Below, in pieces: positions 15,834 through 26,074 of a stretch of DNA of 64,000 nucleotides; position 1 is the stretch's first letter, and the number at the start of each line of letters is the position of its first letter. The stretch comes from Pseudoalteromonas undina (GTDB taxonomy: Bacteria > Pseudomonadota > Gammaproteobacteria > Enterobacterales > Alteromonadaceae). The notes beneath the pieces were generated by a model. It did not search any database. It was not told where the DNA came from and worked only from the letters and a program-made list of their open reading frames with translations. The position numbers were made by a program, and so were the translations under genes. The stretch covers positions 1,984,001 to 2,048,000 of the forward strand of contig NZ_AHCF03000003.1 in the NCBI RefSeq assembly GCF_000238275.3, written 5' to 3'.

Positions 15834-18260
15834 TCACATTCTGCTTTTTACTCTATTAGTGGCAACGCTATTGGCTGGATCGTCTGGCCAAAAATGTTTG
15901 GGGTAGCGCCCTTTCATCTCTTTTTGTACCTCACGGTAACTACTATTCCAAAAATGTGCTAAGTCTTGAGTTAACTGTAATGAACGCTTGCCTGGAGATA
16001 ACAACTCCATTAGCAGTGTTAATTTACCGTTAGCTAACATAGGCGTGCTGGTTAAACCATATACTTCTTGCATGCGCACACTAAGCTTGGCAGGTCCATC
16101 AAGTTGGTATGCAATCTTTATGTTAGAGCCACTTGGTACTGTTAGTCGCAATGGGAGTAAAGATTTAAGCTCGCTTTGCTGTTGCCAATTAAAGCAGTTT
16201 TGTAGTGCTTCAAAATAATTAAACTTTTTAAGCTGCTCAAGGGTTTTAATATCTTCAAGGTATACCCCTAACCAATCACCTGCTGAGTCAATTAGCTGCT
16301 GCTGACTAATAACAGGAAACTGTTCTGGCATCAATTTACTAGCTAAGCACATTCTAATAAGTAACTGCTCACTTTCTTTTTGCTCGTTAAACAGTGAAAA
16401 GCCCTGTTTGGCAAACAAACTAAGCCATGCCTTGGCCCGTTCTGTTTTATCAAGCTTATGTTTACTTGGTTGGCTACTAAGGGTAATTTCCCCAAGTTTT
16501 ACTTCATCTTGATGAATAAACCGAGCGGCTTTTTCATCAAACTCGCAGCGGGTCAACTCAGTGAATAAATGCGGTAAATACTCTTTAAGCGCTAATGGAT
16601 TTAGCGCCGTGGCTGCAAAAACTCGCCCGCCTTTATGCCCGCCCATACTGGCAATAGCTATATATTCGTCATTATGCCAGTAGTCAGGGTTTAGCTCAGC
16701 CCCTGCGCCATTTGCTAATAAGTAGCCATTGCCGCGTTTTTTAGCGATGCGATCTGGATAGCCAAGCGATACTAATAAGCTTAAATATTCAGTGTTTAAA
16801 TCTGTGCGGCTATCGGTAAATTTTAAGCGTTTTAACCAATAATTTAATTGCTGCTTAAACACCGGATGTGGCCGTTGTTGTTGACTATGCAGTGCTAGGT
16901 TGAGCTCATTGGCAGTGCTAACTCGGCTTTCTAGTAAGGCGACTAAATAAATAGCTAAGCGATAAATCCCACTTAACTGTGGTTCTAACATTTGCGCTTT
17001 TAATAACATATGCGCTAAGCGAATATCGGCACCAAAGCCCAACATTTTACTACCCAGCGTGGTGAGCTTACCGTTACTATCTATGGCTTCAAGCATAGAT
17101 AATAAATTAGTAGCTTGGTTGCATTGTTGCTCACTAGGCGGATCAAGTAAGGTGAGTTCACTAATACTTGCGCCCCACTGCTTCGCCTCAAGCATCAGTT
17201 GGCTAATATCTGAGGTAAGAATATCAGGGTTATCGTGGCTGTTTCGTCGCTCAAAAGTTTGTTTTGAACCTAAACGATACACAACCCCAGGTTCTATTCG
17301 TCCTGCACGCCCTGCGCGTTGTACTGCCGATGAACGCGATATACTTTGCGTAGTGAGCTCAGTGACACCGGTTTTTAAATTAAAGCTGGCTGCACGGCGC
17401 TTGCCGCTATCAACAACAATTCTAATACCTTCAATGGTTAAACTTGTTTCGGCAACATTGGTCGTTAATACTACTTTTCGCATCCCTTGAGGCGCAGGTG
17501 AAATTGCAGCTTGTTGATTAGCTTTATCTTGTTCGCCAAATAATGTTGCAACAATACAATTACTGGGCAAGTCGATCAACGCTTGCTGCACTCGCAGTAT
17601 TTCACGCTGGCCGGGTAAAAATACCAGCGCACTGCCTGTTTGCTCATTGAGTGCTTGTTTTATTATTGGTGGAATAGCATCAAGCCAGCGGCTTTCATCT
17701 TTTATTGGGCAATATATTTCGTCAATGGGGTAACTTCGCCCGTTTGATTGAATTACTGGGCAATTAAAAAACCCAGTGTAGCGTTCGCTATCAAGGGTGG
17801 CCGACATCAACATAATGGTTAAATCTTCACGCAGTGCCGCTTGCGATTCTAAAGCAAAAGCCAGTGCGGTATCTGCTGCGATGGAACGCTCATGAAACTC
17901 ATCAAAAATAAGTAAATCAACATCACTAAGCTCAGGATCATTTTGTAACATGCGCGTAAGCATGCCTTCGGTAACTATTTCAAGGCGAGTTTGTGTGCTG
18001 ACTTTACTTTCACCTCGCACCCGTAAACCGACACTTTGCCCTAGCGTTTCGTTTTGGCAGTGCGCTAAATAGTTAGCAATATTTCTTGCTGCCAAGCGCC
18101 GCGGCTCTAACATGACGATGTGCTTATAATGCCCATCGCGCATAAGCTGTAATGGCAACCATGTTGATTTACCAGCACCAGGCGGCGCTTGCAGTAAGGT
18201 GATTGGGTTGGCTTTTAAAGCATCAATGAGTGAAGTATAAATTTCTTGAACCGGCAGCAC
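15834..18260 (-). CDS. hrpB: ATP-dependent RNA helicase HrpB
   Basis: An 808-residue DEAH-box helicase. Residues 15-40 hold Walker A (LLQAPPGAGKSTWLPL); DEFHER is the DEAH-type Walker B; SAT follows as MSATLD; and QRAGRAGRIEPGVVYRL is motif VI. The C-terminal HrpB domain ends with LAHFWNSSYREVQKEMKGRYPKHFWPDDP split across the domain, a family hallmark. The start is GTG with AGGG upstream. It lies 48 bases after fliJ in the same direction with no obvious terminator between them, so it may be partly read from the flagellar operon. HrpB's substrate in bacteria is not well defined. Confidence 0.95.
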   Translation of the reverse strand: MLPVQEIYTSLIDALKANPITLLQAPPGAGKSTWLPLQLMRDGHYKHIVMLEPRRLAARNIANYLAHCQNETLGQSVGLRVRGESKVSTQTRLEIVTEGMLTRMLQNDPELSDVDLLIFDEFHERSIAADTALAFALESQAALREDLTIMLMSATLDSERYTGFFNCPVIQSNGRSYPIDEIYCPIKDESRWLDAIPPIIKQALNEQTGSALVFLPGQREILRVQQALIDLPSNCIVATLFGEQDKANQQAAISPAPQGMRKVVLTTNVAETSLTIEGIRIVVDSGKRRAASFNLKTGVTELTTQSISRSSAVQRAGRAGRIEPGVVYRLGSKQTFERRNSHDNPDILTSDISQLMLEAKQWGASISELTLLDPPSEQQCNQATNLLSMLEAIDSNGKLTTLGSKMLGFGADIRLAHMLLKAQMLEPQLSGIYRLAIYLVALLESRVSTANELNLALHSQQQRPHPVFKQQLNYWLKRLKFTDSRTDLNTEYLSLLVSLGYPDRIAKKRGNGYLLANGAGAELNPDYWHNDEYIAIASMGGHKGGRVFAATALNPLALKEYLPHLFTELTRCEFDEKAARFIHQDEVKLGEITLSSQPSKHKLDKTERAKAWLSLFAKQGFSLFNEQKESEQLLIRMCLASKLMPEQFPVISQQQLIDSAGDWLGVYLEDIKTLEQLKKFNYFEALQNCFNWQQQSELKSLLPLRLTVPSGSNIKIAYQLDGPAKLSVRMQEVYGLTSTPMLANGKLTLLMELLSPGKRSLQLTQDLAHFWNSSYREVQKEMKGRYPKHFWPDDPANSVATNRVKSRM

Positions 18261-18308
18261 GCTATTTACCCTAAATTACTTTGCAGCCATTGTAGCAAAA
18301 ATTAGCAG

Positions 18309-18725
18309 TTATTTATGCAGAGTACGACTATGTGCTTGGCTGATCATTTCGTCTAACGTTTTAGCCTCTTGCTGCTGCGCTTTATTTTGATCAGCACGAT
18401 GCCTATTGCTTACTATACCTTCTATGCCTTTGGTGAAGCTCATTTGCTTAAAACAAGCTTGCTGCTGACGTAATTCATCTTGCTGTGAATCATCAATACG
18501 CGCTTGTTGCTGCGTCGATAAGCCAGACAAAATACGCTTCATACCTGATAAATTTTGTAAGCTCAGCGCCGAGCTCATTTGCTGGTTTTTATCCATACTG
18601 TTTATGTGCTGCTGAAGCTGCGATAAGCGTTGCTGCTCTAGGTTACTTCTTTGTTGTAACTGAGTTTGCTCGGCCAGCATTTTATCTAATTTTTGTTGTT
18701 GTAATCCTAAAAATTTATTAAGCAT
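18309..18725 (-). CDS. fliJ: Lateral flagellar FliJ
   Basis: A 138-residue, Gln-rich, almost fully helical protein (coiled coil through residues 1-110). FliJ forms the stalk that links the export ATPase FliI to FlhA. Sequence identity to known FliJ is low, as usual, and the call rests on coiled-coil character, size and position: it is the last gene of fliEFGHIJ and overlaps fliI by eight bases. Confidence 0.8.
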   Translation of the reverse strand: MLNKFLGLQQQKLDKMLAEQTQLQQRSNLEQQRLSQLQQHINSMDKNQQMSSALSLQNLSGMKRILSGLSTQQQARIDDSQQDELRQQQACFKQMSFTKGIEGIVSNRHRADQNKAQQQEAKTLDEMISQAHSRTLHK

Positions 18726-20067
18726 TCAGTTTACCCATCACTGCATTTAATTGAGTTATTGACTGTGAAAAATCCACTTGTTCATTCAACCCTTGGCATA
18801 GAAATGATTCGATTTGTGGATACAAATTTACCGCACTGTCGAGTTCCGGATCTTTACCTGCCTGATACGCCCCTAAAGGAATAAGCTCATGCACTTGCAT
18901 GTAGCGGCTATAAAGCTTTTTCAATTTATAACAAAAACTTAGCTGCTCATCACTTACTATATTTGGCATTACTCGGCTAATCGATGAACCAATATTAATG
19001 GCCGGATAGTGGCCCTTTTCTGCTAAGGTGCGATCCAATACTATATGGCCATCAAGAATTGCTCGGGCGTTATCGGCTATTGGATCTTGTTGATCGTCGC
19101 CTTCAGCTAATACTGTATAAATGGCGGTCATGCTGCCTTTGCTTTTTTCACTATTACCCGAACTCTCGACCAGTTGAGTCAATTTACTAAATACCGATGG
19201 CGGGTATCCTTTGGATGCAGGCAGCTCACCTACCGATAAGCCAATTTCCCGCTGTGCTTGCGCATACCGGGTTAATGAGTCCATCAACAGCAATACATTT
19301 GAATTTTTATCTCTAAAGTAGGCCGCCAATTTATGGCTAAGTTCGGCCGCTTTAATACGCAGTAAAGGGGAATCGTCTGCTGGGGATGCTATTACAATGG
19401 CCTTTTTTAAGCCTTCTTTACCTAGGCTTTGCTCAATAAAATCTTTTACTTCCCAACCACGCTCACCGACAAGGCTTACAATAACCACATCGGCAGAGGT
19501 AAAGCGGGTCATCATGCCAAGCAACTTACTTTTACCTACCCCCGAACCTGCAAATAACCCTAAACGCTGGCCTTTACCTACACTAAATAAGCTATTAATA
19601 GCACGAATACCCACATCTAACGGCTCGATAACGCCTTTGCGCTCCAGCGGCGTTAAAGAATAATCGTTACCCAATTTACTGGCGTTTTTTGTGCTGTCTT
19701 GTTCAAGTGGGCCTAAGTTATCAATCGGCTGCATTTGCGCATCGAGTACACGCCCTAATAACTTTTCTGAAATAGCCACATGGCTGTTTTTTATAACTGG
19801 CCTAACGCGTCCACCTGAATATAAATTTTGAATTTTTTTCAGGGGCATTAAATAGGCTTCATCTTGATTAAAACCTACTACTTCAGCGTCATACCAGTGA
19901 CCATCAACACTTTCTACTTGGTATTTTTCACCCATAGCAAATTGCCCACCGGTAGCGGTAAGCGTTAAACCATTAACTCGTGTTAAACGGCCATAGCTTT
20001 TAACTAATTCAGGCGGGGTTAGCGCTTTCAGCGCAGACTTTAAGCTGGTATGTAAAGGGTTAGTCAT
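18718..20067 (-). CDS. fliI: Lateral flagellum export ATPase FliI
   Basis: A 449-residue hexameric ATPase that powers flagellar type III export at the cytoplasmic face. Walker A is GSGVGKS at residues 174-180; Walker B lies in NVLLLMDSLTRYAQAQ; GERGWEVKDFIEQ and ELPASKGYPPSVFSKL are typical of FliI/type III ATPases rather than F1 beta. Length is normal. It overlaps fliH upstream and fliJ downstream by eight bases each, showing tight translational coupling. Confidence 0.96.
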   Translation of the reverse strand: MTNPLHTSLKSALKALTPPELVKSYGRLTRVNGLTLTATGGQFAMGEKYQVESVDGHWYDAEVVGFNQDEAYLMPLKKIQNLYSGGRVRPVIKNSHVAISEKLLGRVLDAQMQPIDNLGPLEQDSTKNASKLGNDYSLTPLERKGVIEPLDVGIRAINSLFSVGKGQRLGLFAGSGVGKSKLLGMMTRFTSADVVIVSLVGERGWEVKDFIEQSLGKEGLKKAIVIASPADDSPLLRIKAAELSHKLAAYFRDKNSNVLLLMDSLTRYAQAQREIGLSVGELPASKGYPPSVFSKLTQLVESSGNSEKSKGSMTAIYTVLAEGDDQQDPIADNARAILDGHIVLDRTLAEKGHYPAINIGSSISRVMPNIVSDEQLSFCYKLKKLYSRYMQVHELIPLGAYQAGKDPELDSAVNLYPQIESFLCQGLNEQVDFSQSITQLNAVMGKLNA

Positions 20068-20692
20068 GCGGTTGCGCTTTTAAAATTTCAGGTATCACTT
20101 CATCCAAAAGGCTTTGTAATCGCTCTGAAAAAGAAAATCGATGTGTTTGTTGCTCTGCCACCAGTTCAACGTCTCCACTACTTAGTGCTTCGTCAAAATA
20201 AACCGGCACCGAAAATTCAGCTAAACGTGCATCATTAAAGCAGTGGCGATCAGAGCCTGAGAACATAACTTTTGTTACTACATCGCGATTGCTAAGCAAG
20301 GTAATGGCTTTTTCAATAAGCTGCGCGCGTATTTCGGGGCGTACTTTTAGCTCGCAGTCAATAACGTGCTCAGCCAAGGTACTTATCATTAAGGCAAGGT
20401 CTTGTTTAAACTCATCATTAAAGTTAAGTAGCTCATTATTAGCTTTATCAAATAAAGTATTAAAACGTTCAATAAGCTGTGTTTTTTGCGCTTCAAGACG
20501 TTCAGCAACCCGTAGCTCTATTTGTTGCTCCATTTGTTGCTCTAATTCGCTTTGCTTATTGGCAGCCCCTTGCGCGAGCCCTTCTTCATAGCCCTGCTGT
20601 AAACCAACACGCTGAGCAGCATCTAAACGCTCTTGCAGCGTTTGATGTTGCTCATTTTTATTTAAAGTGGGAAACCTAAATGCTTGACTCAT
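20060..20692 (-). CDS. fliH: Lateral flagellar FliH
   Basis: A 210-residue regulator of FliI. A charged, Glu/Gln-rich central helix (about residues 20-90, QYEEGLAQGAANKQSELEQQ-like) leads into a C-terminal domain related to the stator stalk of ATP synthases (LAEHVIDCELKVRPEIRAQLIEKAI). FliH holds FliI at the C-ring. The gene lies two bases after fliG and overlaps fliI by eight, consistent with the fliEFGHIJ order. Confidence 0.88.
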   Translation of the reverse strand: MSQAFRFPTLNKNEQHQTLQERLDAAQRVGLQQGYEEGLAQGAANKQSELEQQMEQQIELRVAERLEAQKTQLIERFNTLFDKANNELLNFNDEFKQDLALMISTLAEHVIDCELKVRPEIRAQLIEKAITLLSNRDVVTKVMFSGSDRHCFNDARLAEFSVPVYFDEALSSGDVELVAEQQTHRFSFSERLQSLLDEVIPEILKAQPHD

Positions 20693-20694
20693 AG

Positions 20695-21714
20695 TTAGCC
20701 TGCAGTCTCTTCTTCAAATAAGCGATATTCAATATCACCTTGTTTACTCATGTCTCTAACTATCGACATAATTTCTTTTCTGGCGGCAATCACTTTGCTC
20801 AGTGGTTGCGCGCTTAAACCATCAATTTGCTGCTGGTACACTTGCGCTAAACGTTTAGGTAGTGCACCTAAAACACGCGCTAAAAACTCGCTGTTTACAC
20901 CCTTTAACGACATCGTCCATAACTCATCAGGAATGTCATTAAGCAACAAGGTTAGTGTCTCGTCTGTTTGCTTAATTAAGCCATCAAAGTCGTACATTTT
21001 CTCTTGTATTTCATCAGCTACGTTAGTGTTATGTTTTTTCATTAGTTCGATAATTTGGCTCTTATTACCGTTGTAACGATTCATAATTTCTACCGCTTTA
21101 TCGACACCATTCACTTGTGCGCCTACTTGGCGGCCAACAAACTCAATACACGACTCAAGCGTTAAGCGCACATCATCAATAACGTGTTCGCTCACTTCAC
21201 GAAGACTGGCAATTCGATACAGTAAATCATCATGCTTCGATTCTGGAAACAGTACAATAATGGCTGAGGCTTGCTCTGGGGGTAAAAAGGCCAAAAACAG
21301 CGCTTGCATTTGCACATGTTCCTGATCTAAAAAGCGTACAATAAGCTCTGGCGGGATCCACTCTAAACGACGTAAATCGTCATTCATTGCACCACCATAA
21401 ATATCATCAAGCATAGTTTTGGCAAGCTTACGGCCGACAGCTTTATCAAGTGCTCGCTCTAAATACACACGCGACGCGCCATTGACGCCACTTTCATTGC
21501 GGTAGCAATCAAAAAATTCACTCAAGGTGCCTGCAACATCCTGTTGAGTAACGTTTGAAATTTTAGCCATACGCTCAGAAATAGCCTGCACTTCACGGCG
21601 GCCTAATTTACGAATGACACTGGCGGCATTTTCCTCGCCCATACTTAGCAATAAAATAGCGGCGCGATCTAGCGCCGGTAATTGTGAGCCTTTATCAAGC
21701 TTTTCTTGATTCAA
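20695..21714 (-). CDS. fliG: Lateral flagellar switch protein FliG
   Basis: A 339-residue C-ring protein that contacts FliF and the stator. Motifs seen include ALDRAAILLLSMGEENAASVIRKL at the N-terminus (split by helices), a central EWIPPEL segment containing the EHPQ-equivalent surface for FliM, and a C-terminal torque domain with LARVLGALPKRLAQVYQ. The start is a TTG at 21714, six bases after AAGGAG; the TTG at 21720 sits directly against that ribosome site. It overlaps the end of fliF by 20 bases. Confidence 0.94.
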   Translation of the reverse strand: MNQEKLDKGSQLPALDRAAILLLSMGEENAASVIRKLGRREVQAISERMAKISNVTQQDVAGTLSEFFDCYRNESGVNGASRVYLERALDKAVGRKLAKTMLDDIYGGAMNDDLRRLEWIPPELIVRFLDQEHVQMQALFLAFLPPEQASAIIVLFPESKHDDLLYRIASLREVSEHVIDDVRLTLESCIEFVGRQVGAQVNGVDKAVEIMNRYNGNKSQIIELMKKHNTNVADEIQEKMYDFDGLIKQTDETLTLLLNDIPDELWTMSLKGVNSEFLARVLGALPKRLAQVYQQQIDGLSAQPLSKVIAARKEIMSIVRDMSKQGDIEYRLFEEETAG

Positions 21715-23422
21715 TTTCAACTCCTTGTTCTACCCAATATTTTATTACCGACGTAACACGCTCGGTTTCTTTGTTAGCAAGTAACTGCATGTGCGCTATT
21801 TGTTCTTCAAAGTCATTGCCTATTTGCGGTAACGACATATTTTGATGTTCGCTTGCGCCCTCTTTGGCGGTTAAGTTTTCTATTTGCGATTTAGCATTAA
21901 TGGCGTCATCAAGCGGACTGCTTTGTCTTTCTGTTGTAGAGGCTGATTTAACCTCATTATCAGCGGTTGCCATGGCGTTGTTTGCTTCGTTACTTTTACC
22001 TTTTACTAAGTGATTAACTAAAGGGCGCACACCAAATAAAATCAGCAATAAACTAATTAAAGTACCCACAATATAACGGGCATACTCTTTAAGCTCGGGC
22101 ATTTGCCACCATTCAAGACCTTCACCTGGGGCTAGTATTTTTTGTTCTACAAAGGCAAAGCTAGTTATGTTGAATTGATCGCCGCGTGCGTCGTTAAACC
22201 CCGTGGCCTTTTTTACCATTTCACCTAATGAAGCCAGCTTTTCTTCGCTCCAGCCATCAGCTGTTCCAGCTACTTGCTCATTAATAAGTACCGATAAGCT
22301 CATGTTTTTAATGCGGCCTACTTCAAATTGGGTATGAGTTACCGAGCGACCATTTTCAAACTGTCGCTTACTCTCATTTCGTTGTGAAGTTCGCTCGTTG
22401 TTTTCATCTTCAGCTTGTTCGTTAGGCACAGGTGGCTCATTAGCTAAAGAGCCCGGAATACCAGCCGCCAGCTGATCTAGGGTGCTATCAGATTTAATAA
22501 ACTCTTGTGTTAATACATTTTGTGGGTCAACCATTTCGCGTGTTTCTTCAACCACACTAAAATCAACATCACTAGAAACCTGAATTCTAAAATTACCTTC
22601 ACCCAAAATTGGCAACAACATAATAGAGGCGCGTTGCTCTATGTTGCGCTCAACTTTTTCAATAAAGGCGAGCTTTTTATCGGTTTCTTTGCCTACTGGG
22701 GTGGTATCAAATAAGTCGCCGCTGAGTAATTTACCACGCTGATCCACCACCGACACAGAACGAGAATCAAGCCCAGGCACACTGCCAATAATCAGTGCAA
22801 TAATGGCTTCCACTTGCTCTGGTTTAAGTTCGTGTCCTGGCGCTAAATCAACCATCACAGACGCTGCGGTTTTTTGCTCAGTACGCCCTACAAATAAGCT
22901 GCGCTTAGGGACTGCCAAGTGCACGCGCGCATTGCGTATGCCTTGCATGTTAATAATGGTGCGTGCCAACTCACCTTCTAAGGCATGCTGGTATTGCATA
23001 GATTCGATAAATTGACTAGTGCCCATAGACACTTTGTCGCTAATATTCTCAATACCCTCAGGCATAGAGGCTTTTATTCCTCTAGCCGCAAGCGTGATTC
23101 GCGCATCAGCCAATTTTTCTTGCGGCACTAAAATATTACCGCTATCGGTATCGATGCGGAACGTGATTTGTTCTTTATCTAAAATTTCTAAAATATTGGC
23201 TTTATCGTAGCTTTCTTGATTACCGTAAAGCGGTACGTAGTTTTTAGCCGAGGTCCATAAAATAAGGACTATAGTAGCCGCTACTAACGTCGCTAGTAGA
23301 GCAATGGTCGCGACACTTCTGTCACCTGAGTTGCCGAAGTTTAATTTGTTGGAGAGATTAACCACTCTTTCTTTTAGGTTGCTCTCATTTTGCTCAGGTA
23401 CTTTTGCTAATTCTCCTTTCAT
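21695..23422 (-). CDS. fliF: Lateral flagellar MS-ring protein FliF
   Basis: A 575-residue inner-membrane protein that forms the MS ring. The first membrane helix is near residues 37-57 and the second near 455-475; the large periplasmic region between has the FliF/YscJ modules (LVPQEKLADARITLAARG, ARVHLAVPKRSLF, VDQRGKLLS). The cytoplasmic C-terminus (MQLLANKETERVTSVIKYWV) binds FliG. An AGAGG ribosome site lies 5 bases before ATG. It is preceded by fliE with 8 bases between. Confidence 0.95.
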   Translation of the reverse strand: MKGELAKVPEQNESNLKERVVNLSNKLNFGNSGDRSVATIALLATLVAATIVLILWTSAKNYVPLYGNQESYDKANILEILDKEQITFRIDTDSGNILVPQEKLADARITLAARGIKASMPEGIENISDKVSMGTSQFIESMQYQHALEGELARTIINMQGIRNARVHLAVPKRSLFVGRTEQKTAASVMVDLAPGHELKPEQVEAIIALIIGSVPGLDSRSVSVVDQRGKLLSGDLFDTTPVGKETDKKLAFIEKVERNIEQRASIMLLPILGEGNFRIQVSSDVDFSVVEETREMVDPQNVLTQEFIKSDSTLDQLAAGIPGSLANEPPVPNEQAEDENNERTSQRNESKRQFENGRSVTHTQFEVGRIKNMSLSVLINEQVAGTADGWSEEKLASLGEMVKKATGFNDARGDQFNITSFAFVEQKILAPGEGLEWWQMPELKEYARYIVGTLISLLLILFGVRPLVNHLVKGKSNEANNAMATADNEVKSASTTERQSSPLDDAINAKSQIENLTAKEGASEHQNMSLPQIGNDFEEQIAHMQLLANKETERVTSVIKYWVEQGVEIESRKA

Positions 23423-23430
23423 ATTAGCCT

Positions 23431-23754
23431 CTACAGTGACATGCGCATGACATCATCAATGCCATTGAGCACTTTATTGCGCATTTCCATCAGCATAGAA
23501 AAACTAAGCCCCGCTTTTTGACTGGCGATCATCGCGCCTACCACATCTTCACTTTCACCAGTATCAACGGCTTTAACCATTTCACCGGCAATATTTTGTT
23601 GGGCGTTGATAGAGCGAATAACATGCTTAAAGTCTTCACTAATATTTACATTTTGATTACTGATAGCAGCCGGCTCTATGCTCTCTGGACCTGCAATTTT
23701 TTGCATGTCCATCATTTTGCCCAGCATCATTTGTTGACTTTCAATTGGCGACAT
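23431..23754 (-). CDS. fliE: Lateral flagellar rod adaptor FliE
   Basis: A 107-residue protein that joins the MS ring to the rod. The C-terminal half is typical (SFSMLMEMRNKVLNGIDDVMRMSL, with the GEMVKAV..GES..D helix before it). It follows lafK by 17 bases and precedes fliF by 8 in the same direction, as in Vibrio lateral clusters. Confidence 0.92.
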   Translation of the reverse strand: MSPIESQQMMLGKMMDMQKIAGPESIEPAAISNQNVNISEDFKHVIRSINAQQNIAGEMVKAVDTGESEDVVGAMIASQKAGLSFSMLMEMRNKVLNGIDDVMRMSL

Positions 23755-23771
23755 TCTTTTTTTCCTTCAAA

Positions 23772-25085
23772 TTATGCAATTGCATCAATATCAATACCGC
23801 ATTCACGCATAGCGGCAATTTTGTATCTTAATGCTCGGGTAGTTACGCCAAGCGCCTGTGCTGTTTGAGTACGATGACCTTTAAACCGACTCAATAAACT
23901 GTATATATAATCAAACTCCGCCTGCTTTTTATTCTCCTTTAACTGCGTGGCACAAAAAGCCGCCGCTGCAGGTGAACATTGCGGTAAATTTAAATCTTCA
24001 ACCTGAATTTCAACACCTCTGGCCATCACTAATGCACGTTGAATCACGTTTTCAATTTCTCGTACATTGCCCGGCCAGTTGTAACAAAGCATCACATCTT
24101 CTGCTTGTTTACTAATATGGAACTCAGAGTTGCCATATTTTTTGATAAAGTGGTAAGCCAATGGAATGATGTCATCAACACGATCCCGAAGTGCAGGCCA
24201 ACTAAGCGGTAATACATCTAAACGGTAAAATAAGTCTTCACGAAAAGCGCCTTGCTCAACTTGTTCACGCAATATGCGGTTAGAGGCGGCAATAATGCGT
24301 ATATCTAATTTTATTTTTTGATGACTACCGAGTCTTTCAACTTCGCGCTCTTGCAATACCCGCAGTAATTTAGCTTGTAAATCCAATGGCAGCTCAGTAA
24401 TTTCATCCAGTAAAATAGTACCGCCATTAGCCAGTTCAAATTTTCCCGGCTGAGCATTTACCGCACCGGTGAATGCCCCTTTATTAAATCCAAATAACAT
24501 GGCTTCGAGCATATTTTCTGGGATTGCAGCACAGTTAACTGCAATAAATGGCTTATCTTTACGGTCTGAGGATTTATGAATAAAGTGCGCTAACTTCTCT
24601 TTACCTGTTCCCGATTCGCCGGTGATTAACACCCCTGCGGCGGTTTGAGCTGCGCGATTAGCCAAACGCAATACTTGCTGTGACTTAGTTGAAACAGCGA
24701 TTAAATCTTCAAACCCATGCTTCATTGAATCAGTGTTTCTGATTGTTTTTTTAAGCTGTTCTGCAAAGAAAGGTTTTAATAAGTAATCAACAGCGCCACC
24801 GTTATTAATAGTTTTTGAAGCAATTTCACTTTGTGAAGAATCGACTAACGTCACAATTTGCGAAGTGGGGCATGTTTTACGCAGTAATTTTACTAATTCA
24901 ACCAGTTCGAGTTGTTGAGTATCTGCATCAACAAACACAAGCTCTGGCTTACTTATAAGGCAGTGGCTAACCGCATCGCTGATGGAATTTGTATGCAGAA
25001 ACTTAAAGTTTTCGGCAAATACAACTTGCTGAATCTCAGGCGTTGGCTGCTGCTCACTGATCCATAAAAGGTATCTTTGACTCAT
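23772..25085 (-). CDS. lafK: Lateral flagellar sigma-54 activator LafK
   Basis: A 437-residue enhancer-binding protein, the expected top regulator of lateral flagellar genes. Residues 1-115 resemble a receiver with a possible D53 and K104 but lack the paired acidic residues near position 10, so phosphorylation is doubtful. The AAA+ domain has Walker A GESGTGKE (156-163), the sigma-54 contact loop GAFTGA (203-208) and Walker B TILLDEIT (223-230). A Fis-type helix-turn-helix ends the protein (GHRTQTAQALGVTTRALRYK). It lies between motY and fliE, downstream of a c-di-GMP riboswitch. Candidate binding sites are the tripartite elements before flgB and lafD. Confidence 0.93.
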   Translation of the reverse strand: MSQRYLLWISEQQPTPEIQQVVFAENFKFLHTNSISDAVSHCLISKPELVFVDADTQQLELVELVKLLRKTCPTSQIVTLVDSSQSEIASKTINNGGAVDYLLKPFFAEQLKKTIRNTDSMKHGFEDLIAVSTKSQQVLRLANRAAQTAAGVLITGESGTGKEKLAHFIHKSSDRKDKPFIAVNCAAIPENMLEAMLFGFNKGAFTGAVNAQPGKFELANGGTILLDEITELPLDLQAKLLRVLQEREVERLGSHQKIKLDIRIIAASNRILREQVEQGAFREDLFYRLDVLPLSWPALRDRVDDIIPLAYHFIKKYGNSEFHISKQAEDVMLCYNWPGNVREIENVIQRALVMARGVEIQVEDLNLPQCSPAAAAFCATQLKENKKQAEFDYIYSLLSRFKGHRTQTAQALGVTTRALRYKIAAMRECGIDIDAIA

Positions 25086-25105
25086 ATTTTTCCTTTGCAG
25101 TGCAA

Positions 25106-25978
25106 TTAACTTGAGTGTCGGAAAAGACGAACTAAAACACGGCGATTAGACGATGCGCCCTGCTCCGAGTTTTTTATAATGGGATAACGTTGACCATGCG
25201 CTCTTACTTCTAACATGTCTTTGGGTAAGCCAAATTCAATGAGTCTGGCAGCTACGTCATCTGCTCTTTCTTTTGAAAGCAACCGATTTGACAGCGGCGA
25301 GCCCGTATTATCTGTGTGGCCATCAACTAGCACTTTACTTACGCGACTGTCTAAAGAAATGTAACGCACTAAATCTTTTAAAAATTTAAGGTCTTTAGCC
25401 GTTGTTACTGTGCGCTGCCCACTGGCAAACTGTAATTGATGATCGCGTGCTTGCTCCCAAGAAAGCGGCGATAAATTAGCTAAACACTGTTGATAATCGG
25501 AAACTATTTCATCGCTATGGGTATTAGTAAAGGTCAGGCGAAGTTGTTCATCACCGAAGCTTACTAGCGTGTCTAACCAACCGCCTTGTTTAATCACACG
25601 AAGTAATGCGGTCATATCGGCAGAAAATTGCACCTTGTTATCTTCGACATTAGAGGATACAAAGTTCACGGCAGTAAGAATGGTATCTGCAGATTGCCAA
25701 TCTGCTTTACGAGATAAAACGTGTAAACCTACTATTGGTTTATCTTGTAAAAGCCAAGTAAATTCCAATTGTTGAGTTTTTGCTGGGAGGGTTTTTACTT
25801 CAAGTAACGCATAATTATCAAAGCGCTGTTTGAGTGAACACTCAAACGGGTTACTACTTACTGACCAAATAGAGCTTTCGTAGTTTTGCACCAGGTTTTG
25901 CTCTGATGTGTGTCCCTGCGAGGACATAAACACAGCACAGGGCAATGCAAATTTAATCAGCTGAGTTAATCTATTCAT
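25106..25978 (-). CDS. motY: Lateral flagellar MotY (T-ring, OmpA-like)
   Basis: A 290-residue periplasmic protein with a signal peptide (TQLIKFALPCAVFMSSQGH) and a C-terminal OmpA-like peptidoglycan-binding domain (KVLVDGHTDNTGSPLSNRLL then RRVLVRLF). MotY forms the ring that anchors stators around the basal body. ATG 25978 was chosen because CGGAA lies 6 bases upstream; an upstream in-frame ATG at 26008 lacks one. It is the first gene of motY-lafK-fliEFGHIJ and its 5' leader contains the c-di-GMP-I riboswitch. It is followed by lafK after 20 bases. Confidence 0.88.
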   Translation of the reverse strand: MNRLTQLIKFALPCAVFMSSQGHTSEQNLVQNYESSIWSVSSNPFECSLKQRFDNYALLEVKTLPAKTQQLEFTWLLQDKPIVGLHVLSRKADWQSADTILTAVNFVSSNVEDNKVQFSADMTALLRVIKQGGWLDTLVSFGDEQLRLTFTNTHSDEIVSDYQQCLANLSPLSWEQARDHQLQFASGQRTVTTAKDLKFLKDLVRYISLDSRVSKVLVDGHTDNTGSPLSNRLLSKERADDVAARLIEFGLPKDMLEVRAHGQRYPIIKNSEQGASSNRRVLVRLFRHSS

Positions 25979-26074
25979 GTATATTCCGTATAAAGTTAAA
26001 TAGAACAATTAAGTTTTTTAAATCAATAGCGAAATACAACAAATACAAACACAGTATTAATGGATATCACTAAG